This document shows positions 58,658-64,000 of a stretch of DNA of 64,000 nt, piece by piece. The notes below the pieces were generated by a model, which saw only the letters and a list, made by a program, of their open reading frames with translations, was not told the origin of the DNA and did not search any database. Made by a program: the position numbers and the translations under genes. The stretch's first letter is position 1, and every line of letters starts with the position of its first letter. Source of the DNA: Natrinema amylolyticum (GTDB lineage: Archaea; Halobacteriota; Halobacteria; Halobacteriales; Natrialbaceae); assembly GCF_020515625.1 (NCBI RefSeq), contig NZ_JAIWPJ010000001.1:1798001-1862000 (forward strand). Reading direction: 5' to 3'.

Positions 58658-58894
58658 ATGGAACTGTCACCGGAAGAGTACGGTGCCTACTGGCGCGCCT
58701 CGGTCCGCGTCGCCGCGGGGCTGCTCGTGATCTTCTTCGGACTGCGTCTCACGTCGCCGCTCCGGACCCATCCCGAGGTCGGCGCGTCCGCGCTCGGCGT
58801 CGTCCTGCTCGCCCTACTCGTGGTCGTCGGTACGTTCGTCGCGACGCTCGGTCTCGCCCGCGTCGTTCGAACGGCAGTCGACGCGGAGACCTGA
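58658..58894 (+). CDS. Small two-helix membrane protein, unknown function
   Basis: A 78-residue protein from ATG 58658 (MELSPEEYGAYWRASVRVAA). Two membrane helices are visible (VAAGLLVIFFGLRLTSPL and ALGVVLLALLVVVGTFVATLGLARVV). A longer frame starting at 58613 is basic and was rejected. Function is unknown. It converges with the M28 peptidase gene. Confidence 0.65.
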   Translation: MELSPEEYGAYWRASVRVAAGLLVIFFGLRLTSPLRTHPEVGASALGVVLLALLVVVGTFVATLGLARVVRTAVDAET

Positions 58895-58914
58895 ACCCCG
58901 CCGACGGCACCCGC

Positions 58915-60342
58915 TCACGACCATACGTCGGGCCACATCTCCGCGGCGCGCATTCCGGACTCGTACTCCTGCTCCCGCAGCCGTTCGCGAAGCTCGCCCT
59001 CGTCGATCCGCGGCACGTCTCGCCCAGCGAGTTCCCGGACGAGCAGCGCCGTCAGAATCGCGTGCTCCCGGAGATTCCGCGGGTCGACCTTGTCGCGCGT
59101 GTCCGCCGTCGTGTGTCCCCAGCCGCGGCCCCGTTCGCCGCCCTCCGGGGGCTCGCTGTGGAGTTGCAGCGCCGGAACGCCGGCTCGCAGGAACGGCCAG
59201 TGGTCGCTGAACGGATGTGGGTCCAGCTCGTGGACGACCGACTGGCCGAACGCGTCCGTCACCTCGTCCGCGATCTCAGCGAGCGGCTCGGAGCCGTGAG
59301 ACAGCGCCCGCAGGTTCCGGAACCGCCCCGCGCCGTCGACGTTGACGACCGCCCGAATCGACTCTAGGGCCAACTCGTCGGCGAGCGCCTCGGCACCGAG
59401 CAGGCCGATCTCCTCGCAGCCGACGGCGGCGACCCGGACCGAACACGCGAGGTCGTCCTCGATCGCTGCGAGGACCGCCGTCGCGCCGGCGACGGTCGCG
59501 ATTCCGCAGCCGTTGTCGAGCGCGCCCTCCCCGATGTCGTGGGCGTCGTAGTGAGCGAGGACGAGCACCTCCTCGTCGGTCTCTCGCGGACTCCCTCCGC
59601 TCGACCCCCCCGAGGCGCTCGGCGCCTCGCCACCGAGCGTTCCGTGGACGTTCTGGCTCGAGCCGTCCCGCGTGGTGGCGTCGACGCGGAGGCGGGCCCG
59701 CGCGCCGCGATCGGCGTAGTCCGTGAGCCAGTCGTGCGTTTCGGCGCTGACGCCGATCCCCGGCACGGCGGCCTCGGCGTCGAACTTCAGCGCGCCCGTC
59801 GGCGGCAACTGTCCGGGGACGTGGTTGCCGAAGACGAACGCCTCCGCCCCCGCCGCCGCGGCGTGGCCGAACTTCTCCATCCGGTGGACGAACCGCCGGT
59901 CCGGCGGCGTCGTCGTACTCGCGACGGCGATCGCGCCCTGCAGGGCCGCGTCGTCGATCTCCTCAGGGGTGCCGTAGCCGACGTCGACCAGCGGGCCCTC
60001 GACGTCGGCCGCCGGGGAGTACGGCAGCGCGATCGCCTCGAACGAGCGACCGGTTCCTGCGTCCTCCGAATCCGGGGCCGTCTCGGACGACGTCTCGTTC
60101 CCGAGCACTGCGAACTCGGTCGTGCCGCGCTCCCAGTAGCGCATCGGGAACTCGTCGGTTCGAACGTCCGCGAGCCCGGCATCGGAGAGGGTCTCACGGA
60201 CGATTTCCGCGGCTCGGCGCTCGCCGCCGGAGCCGCCCATCCGATGGGGGAGTTCGGTCAGTCGGGTCAGCAGCTCCCACGGTCGATCGTCGGTCCACGC
60301 TCGGCCGATCGCGCGCTCGAGGGCTCGATCGCCGTCGTCCAT
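58915..60342 (-). CDS. M28 family aminopeptidase with inserted PA domain
   Basis: A 475-residue M28 metallopeptidase from ATG 60342. Metal ligands lie in LVLAHYDAHDIGEGALDNGCG, VAAVGCEEIGLLGAEAL (catalytic Glu) and FSDHWPFLRAGVPALQL, and HTTADTRDKVD holds the final His. Residues about 115-215 form a protease-associated-like insert (GPLVDVGYGTPEEIDDAALQG ... AEAFVFGN). There is no signal peptide or Tat motif, so it is probably cytoplasmic. It is likely an aminopeptidase. Confidence 0.9.
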   Translation of the reverse strand: MDDGDRALERAIGRAWTDDRPWELLTRLTELPHRMGGSGGERRAAEIVRETLSDAGLADVRTDEFPMRYWERGTTEFAVLGNETSSETAPDSEDAGTGRSFEAIALPYSPAADVEGPLVDVGYGTPEEIDDAALQGAIAVASTTTPPDRRFVHRMEKFGHAAAAGAEAFVFGNHVPGQLPPTGALKFDAEAAVPGIGVSAETHDWLTDYADRGARARLRVDATTRDGSSQNVHGTLGGEAPSASGGSSGGSPRETDEEVLVLAHYDAHDIGEGALDNGCGIATVAGATAVLAAIEDDLACSVRVAAVGCEEIGLLGAEALADELALESIRAVVNVDGAGRFRNLRALSHGSEPLAEIADEVTDAFGQSVVHELDPHPFSDHWPFLRAGVPALQLHSEPPEGGERGRGWGHTTADTRDKVDPRNLREHAILTALLVRELAGRDVPRIDEGELRERLREQEYESGMRAAEMWPDVWS

Positions 60343-60414
60343 AGCCGTTCTTCGGCGGCGATCGAAAAAAGTGGCCGGGCGCGTTCCTCGCACGGGAACC
60401 GCATTTCGGCTTCT

Positions 60415-61524
60415 TCAGTCGTCCGACGGCGTCGGCACTTCGGACTCGTCGATCGTGGCGTCCGGCTGGAGGATACGGCCGAAATCGAACTCCTCGAGCG
60501 AGCGGCCCTCGGCGACGCGCTGTGGCCAATCGGGGTTGGCGAGCGCACCTTTGGCGAGGGTGATCAGGTCCGCACCGGCCTCGACGGTCGCTCGCGCCGC
60601 GTCGGGATCCTCGAGCGCGCCGTTTGCGATCACGGGTGCGTCGCCGTACTCGTCGGCGAGGTCAGCGAGCGTCGGTCCCTCACCGAACGCGGGGGCGGTG
60701 ACGTTCTCTTCGGTGACGTGGAGGTAGTCGGCACCGGCGTCGGAGACCGTCTCGAAGATGACTGCGGCGTCGTCCTCGCCGCCGGGCCAGCGGTAGTCGG
60801 GGTCGTTGACCTTGCTCTGGGAGAGGCGGACGCCGACGACGAAATCGTCCGGCGTCGCGTCCCGAACCGCCTCGATCACGTCCGCAGTCAGGCGGATCCG
60901 GTTCTGGACGTCGCCGCCGTACTCGTCGTCGCGCTCGTTCGTATACGTCGTCAGGAACTGATCGAGGACGTAGCCGTTCGCGCCGTGAACCTCGACGCCG
61001 TCGAAATCCGCATCGACCGCGCGCTCGGCGGCGGCGACGAAGTTCTCGATCAGCTCGTCGATCCCCTCGGTCGTCAGCTCGGTCGGCTCGGGGAACTCGC
61101 CCTCGCCGCCGTACATCTCGAGTTGCTCGCTCTTTGGCCGCACTGCGGAGGGGCCGACCGTCTCGTCGGTGTAGCGGTTCCCCTGCGAGAGCGCGCCGGC
61201 GTGCATCAACTGGGCGAAGATCGGCGTGTTTTCCTCGTGAACGGCGTCGGTCACTCGCTGCCACGCGTCGACGTGGTCGCCGTTTGCGAGTCCGGGCTGG
61301 TCATAGTAGCCCTGGCTGTACGCCTCGTCGGGGTAGGTCCCCTCGGTGATGAGAAACGAGAAGCCGCCCCGGGAGAACTTCGCGTAATATCGCGCCATCT
61401 CTGCCGTAGCGCGGCCGTCCTCGGTAGCGCTGGTTCTGGTCATCGGCGCGAGACCGACCCGATTCGTCAGCGTTTCGTCGCCGAGATCGACCGAGTCGAA
61501 CAAGATATCGTCTGCATCTGTCAT
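60415..61524 (-). CDS. Old Yellow Enzyme family NADH:flavin oxidoreductase
   Basis: A 369-residue FMN TIM-barrel. The N-terminus LTNRVGLAPMTRTSATEDG, the barrel strands IFAQLMHAGALSQGNRY and DGVEVHGANGYVLDQFL, the substrate-binding RIRLTADVIEAVR, and the phosphate-binding GADLITLAKGALANPDW match the OYE family (NemA/OPR-like rather than the larger 2,4-dienoyl reductase with Fe-S). It would reduce activated C=C bonds or nitrate esters. The start MTDADDILF at 61524 was chosen; upstream residues are hydrophobic and atypical. Confidence 0.92.
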   Translation of the reverse strand: MTDADDILFDSVDLGDETLTNRVGLAPMTRTSATEDGRATAEMARYYAKFSRGGFSFLITEGTYPDEAYSQGYYDQPGLANGDHVDAWQRVTDAVHEENTPIFAQLMHAGALSQGNRYTDETVGPSAVRPKSEQLEMYGGEGEFPEPTELTTEGIDELIENFVAAAERAVDADFDGVEVHGANGYVLDQFLTTYTNERDDEYGGDVQNRIRLTADVIEAVRDATPDDFVVGVRLSQSKVNDPDYRWPGGEDDAAVIFETVSDAGADYLHVTEENVTAPAFGEGPTLADLADEYGDAPVIANGALEDPDAARATVEAGADLITLAKGALANPDWPQRVAEGRSLEEFDFGRILQPDATIDESEVPTPSDD

Positions 61525-61758
61525 CGGAAACGGTAGCGCTCGTATCGAAAAAAGGAGCAGCCAGTCGTGTGCTCGCGACGAATTATCGATAATAGACCAC
61601 CATAGTTGGAGCGTCCGTCCCGGTCGCTGCAAACGTCAGCCACCCGTAACCGAGCGAAGAGAGGCGGCCGGAACGACGCGTTCCCCTCGCCGTTCGACCG
61701 ACGGCCCGTAAAGTCCGGAAAGATAAGCCTTACCTCCGGGGATCGACTTACACGGAGT

Positions 61759-63561
61759 ATGAGTTCGGTATCCGAGCGCTCGGAGGTAGACACCGAGTAC
61801 AAGTGGGACCTCGAGAGCATCTACGCGACCGACGACGACTGGGAAGACGCCTACGAAGCCGTCTCCGAGCGCGTCGATGAGCTCGCCGACTACGAGGGAC
61901 GCACGACCGAGGACGCCGAGACCCTTCTCGAAGTGCTCGAGCTCCGCGACGAGATCATGCGCGAGGTCTCGACGGTCGCGGCCTACGCCCGCATGCGTCG
62001 CGACGAGGACACGACGAACCAGCAGTATCAGGCGCTGACGGCCCGGTCGCAGTCGCTCGCGGCCGACGCCCAGTCCGCCGCCTCCTTCATCGACCCCGAA
62101 CTCCAAGAACTGACCCGCGAGGAGTTCGACGCGATGATCGATGACGAGCCGACCCTCGAGACCTACGACCACTACGTCGACGACGTGCTCCGGATGAAAC
62201 CGCACACGCGCTCAGCCGAGGTCGAAGAGCTGCTGGCCGACCTGAGCGAGGTGACGGGCGCGACGGGGGAAGTGTACAACATGCTCTCGAACGCGGACAT
62301 GGCGTTCCCGACGGTCGAGGCACCCGAGGGCGACGAGGAGGACGCGATCGAGATCACCCAGAGCAACTTCACCAACCTGCTCAAGCGGCCCGACCGCGAC
62401 TTTCGCCGGCGCGTCTACGAGGCCTACTTCGACGAGTGGGAGTCGGTCCGGAACACGGTCGCGGCCAGCTACAAGAACAGCGTCAAGGCCGACGTGAAGA
62501 CCGCTCGAGCGCGTAACTACGATACCGCGCGCGAAGCGGCCCTCGACGGCCCGAACGTCCCCGTCGACGTCTACGACACGCTCGTCGATACCGTCCACGA
62601 CAACATCGACAAGCTCCATCACCACGCGGAACTCAAGGAGCGGGCGCTTGGCGTCGACGACCTGCAGATGTGGGACGTCTACATGCCACTGACCGGCGAC
62701 GAGGGCCCCGACCTCGAGTACGATCAGGCGACCGAACACGTCGTCGACGCGCTCGCGCCGCTGGGCGAGGAGTATCAGTCCCGCGTCGCAGAGGGACTCG
62801 ACTCTCGCTGGGTCGACGTCTACGAGAACGAAGGCAAACAGTCCGGCGCGTACTCCGGCGGGACCTACGACACCCAGCCGTTCATCCTGCTGAACTACCA
62901 GAACGACATCTCCTCGATGTACACGCTGGCCCACGAGCTCGGCCACTCGATGCACTCCGAGCTCACCAAAGACGAACAGCCCTACATCTACTCGAATTAC
63001 GAAATCTTCGTCGCCGAGGTCGCCAGCACGGTCAACGAGGCGCTGTTGACCAACCACCTCCTCGAGACCGTCGACGATCCCGAATTCCGGAAGCACGTCC
63101 TGAACGAGTTCCTCGAGCGCGTGCGATCGACGCTGTACCGCCAGACCCTCTTCGCGGAGTTCGAACACGAGGCTCACCGTCTCGAGGAAGCGGGCGAGCC
63201 GCTCACCGCCGACCGGCTGGACGAGCTCTACCGCGGCCTGAAAGCGGACTACTACGAGCCCGCCGTGATCGACGACCGCATCGCCCGCGAGTGGATGCGC
63301 ATCCCCCACTTCTACCGGGCCTTCTACGTCTACCAGTACGCGACCGGCATCTCCGCCGCGCTCGCGATCGTCGACGACGTCCTCGAGAACGGCCAGTCCG
63401 CCGCCGACGACTACCTCGAGTTCCTCCGTCACGGCTCCCGTGAGTACCCGCTCGACCTCCTGCGGATCGCCGGCGTCGACATGAGCTCCTCGGGGCCGAT
63501 CGACCGCGCGCTCGAGAGCTACGGCCAGCGCTTGGCGGAGTTCGAGTCGCTGCTCGACTGA
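61759..63561 (+). CDS. pepF: Oligoendopeptidase F (M3B)
   Basis: A 600-residue M3B peptidase from ATG 61759 (MSSVSERSEVDTEYKWDLES). The zinc motif is YTLAHELGHSMHSELT (HExxH near residue 395) with a downstream Glu in YEIFVAEVASTVNE, typical of PepF. The N-terminal helical domain (AYEAVSERVDELADYEGRT) matches the family. It cleaves short peptides of about 6-20 residues in the cytoplasm. It is transcribed divergently from the OYE gene across about 230 nt. Confidence 0.95.
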   Translation: MSSVSERSEVDTEYKWDLESIYATDDDWEDAYEAVSERVDELADYEGRTTEDAETLLEVLELRDEIMREVSTVAAYARMRRDEDTTNQQYQALTARSQSLAADAQSAASFIDPELQELTREEFDAMIDDEPTLETYDHYVDDVLRMKPHTRSAEVEELLADLSEVTGATGEVYNMLSNADMAFPTVEAPEGDEEDAIEITQSNFTNLLKRPDRDFRRRVYEAYFDEWESVRNTVAASYKNSVKADVKTARARNYDTAREAALDGPNVPVDVYDTLVDTVHDNIDKLHHHAELKERALGVDDLQMWDVYMPLTGDEGPDLEYDQATEHVVDALAPLGEEYQSRVAEGLDSRWVDVYENEGKQSGAYSGGTYDTQPFILLNYQNDISSMYTLAHELGHSMHSELTKDEQPYIYSNYEIFVAEVASTVNEALLTNHLLETVDDPEFRKHVLNEFLERVRSTLYRQTLFAEFEHEAHRLEEAGEPLTADRLDELYRGLKADYYEPAVIDDRIAREWMRIPHFYRAFYVYQYATGISAALAIVDDVLENGQSAADDYLEFLRHGSREYPLDLLRIAGVDMSSSGPIDRALESYGQRLAEFESLLD

Positions 63562-63724
63562 TCGAGTCCCCGTCGACCGTCGCCCTTTTAACGGTTCGCT
63601 CGCGGTCGTCGGCCGTCGCCGTTCGCCCCTGCGATTGCAGCGTGGGCAGTGATCCCATTCGACAGAAATCCCTCCGGGACCCAAAGGCACATTTACCATC
63701 GAAATCCTATCGGCGTACAACAGG

Positions 63725-64000
63725 ATGTCTCGAAGCCCGTCTATTCCCGACCGACCTCACCGCGATATCGATTCAGAGCTCCCCGACGACGAGCGGCTCG
63801 AGGCGCTCCGCGGGCACTACGAGGATCTGGTCGACGTCAACGACCAGCTCTCCGATCAGCTCGACGACGCCGAGGACCGCCGCGAACGCCTCCGGGAGAA
63901 AGTCGATCGCGTCGAACGCGAAAACGAGACGCTCAAGAGCTCCTCGCTGTACATCGCCACCGTCGAGGATGTCCTTGAGGACGAGCAGGTCATCGTCAAA
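63725..64000 (+). CDS. Proteasome-activating nucleotidase PAN (N-terminal part, runs off window)
   Basis: The frame opens at ATG 63725 (MSRSPSIPDRPHRDIDSELP) and continues to the end of the window. The N-terminus is a coiled coil (RLEALRGHYEDLVDVNDQLS and DRRERLREKVDRVERENETL), followed by the start of the OB domain (YIATVEDVLEDEQVIVK). This is the classic PAN start; the AAA+ core lies beyond the window. PAN forms a hexameric ring on the 20S proteasome and unfolds substrates. A TATA-like CATTTACC near 63690-63697 is about 30 nt upstream. Confidence 0.88.
   Translation, partial: MSRSPSIPDRPHRDIDSELPDDERLEALRGHYEDLVDVNDQLSDQLDDAEDRRERLREKVDRVERENETLKSSSLYIATVEDVLEDEQVIVK

Noticed and set aside
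62212-63720. 502-residue open frame antisense to pepF
   Set aside because: The pepF protein on the plus strand has all family motifs; the antisense frame is a shadow.
1-64000. CRISPR arrays, tRNA or rRNA genes, insertion sequences
   Set aside because: No regularly spaced repeats, no cloverleaf or rRNA core sequences and no transposase motifs were recognised on reading both strands; a tRNAscan or IS search would be decisive.

Overview
The window is chromosomal DNA from a haloarchaeon. The coding sequence is GC-rich, the proteins carry a strong Asp/Glu excess with little Lys, promoters are archaeal TATA elements (often TTTAGG or TTTATA) about 25-30 nt upstream of many start codons, and diagnostic archaeal genes are present: Rli1/ABCE1, the proteasome-activating nucleotidase PAN, Sec11-type signal peptidase, Bat-type HTH regulators and archaemetzincin. 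The style is closest to Natrinema/Haloterrigena-like Natrialbales, but no species can be fixed from this sequence. I see no rRNA, tRNA, CRISPR array or insertion sequence.

Layout. 1-9.7 kb: the end of an acidic protein, a methyltransferase, a K+ channel with a C-terminal zinc ribbon, malate:quinone oxidoreductase, small proteins, a broken gene with a 23-bp tandem duplication, a PPOX-like flavoprotein, a WHy-domain protein, a LemA-GIDE pair, and a membrane protein whose soluble part looks like a catalytically dead archaemetzincin. 9.7-15.4 kb: GMC oxidoreductase, a disrupted AIM24 gene, a Ca2+/cation antiporter, a chimeric ORF and a CorC/HlyC protein. 15.4-23.9 kb: a Dpp/Opp-type ABC importer operon (fused double ATPase, two permeases, and a substrate-binding lipoprotein whose halves appear circularly permuted), then a Bat-type regulator and an SLC13 permease. 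24-34.4 kb: mixed single genes (GNAT, UspA, acyl-CoA synthetase, Rieske, response regulator, HAD, a frameshifted M50 protease, UPF0146, active archaemetzincin, Rli1 and an EMC6-like protein).

34.4-44.8 kb is a divergent surface-protein locus. One arm holds two small exported proteins, a membrane winged-helix regulator and a very large type IV pilin-like CARDB protein. The other holds a Tat-like exported protein with the same N-terminal motif, a DUF1102-like/CARDB protein, an extended Sec11 signal peptidase and a DUF5305 protein. It resembles the Bacillus SipW-TasA/camelysin arrangement and is the best candidate here for a little-described multi-gene system.

45-64 kb: a second acyl-CoA synthetase, a small wHTH regulator, NadE, a PIN-ATPase-KH protein, a HemAT oxygen sensor, then a peptidase-rich stretch (M20, M32, M28, M3B) mixed with an SDR, TruA and an Old Yellow Enzyme-like oxidoreductase, ending in the start of PAN. 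With the peptide-type ABC importer, the peptidases fit a peptide-using lifestyle.

At least four loci are disrupted (5.1, 11.4, 13.6 and 30.5 kb). Two of these depend on single-base changes that could be assembly errors, so they need read-level checking.
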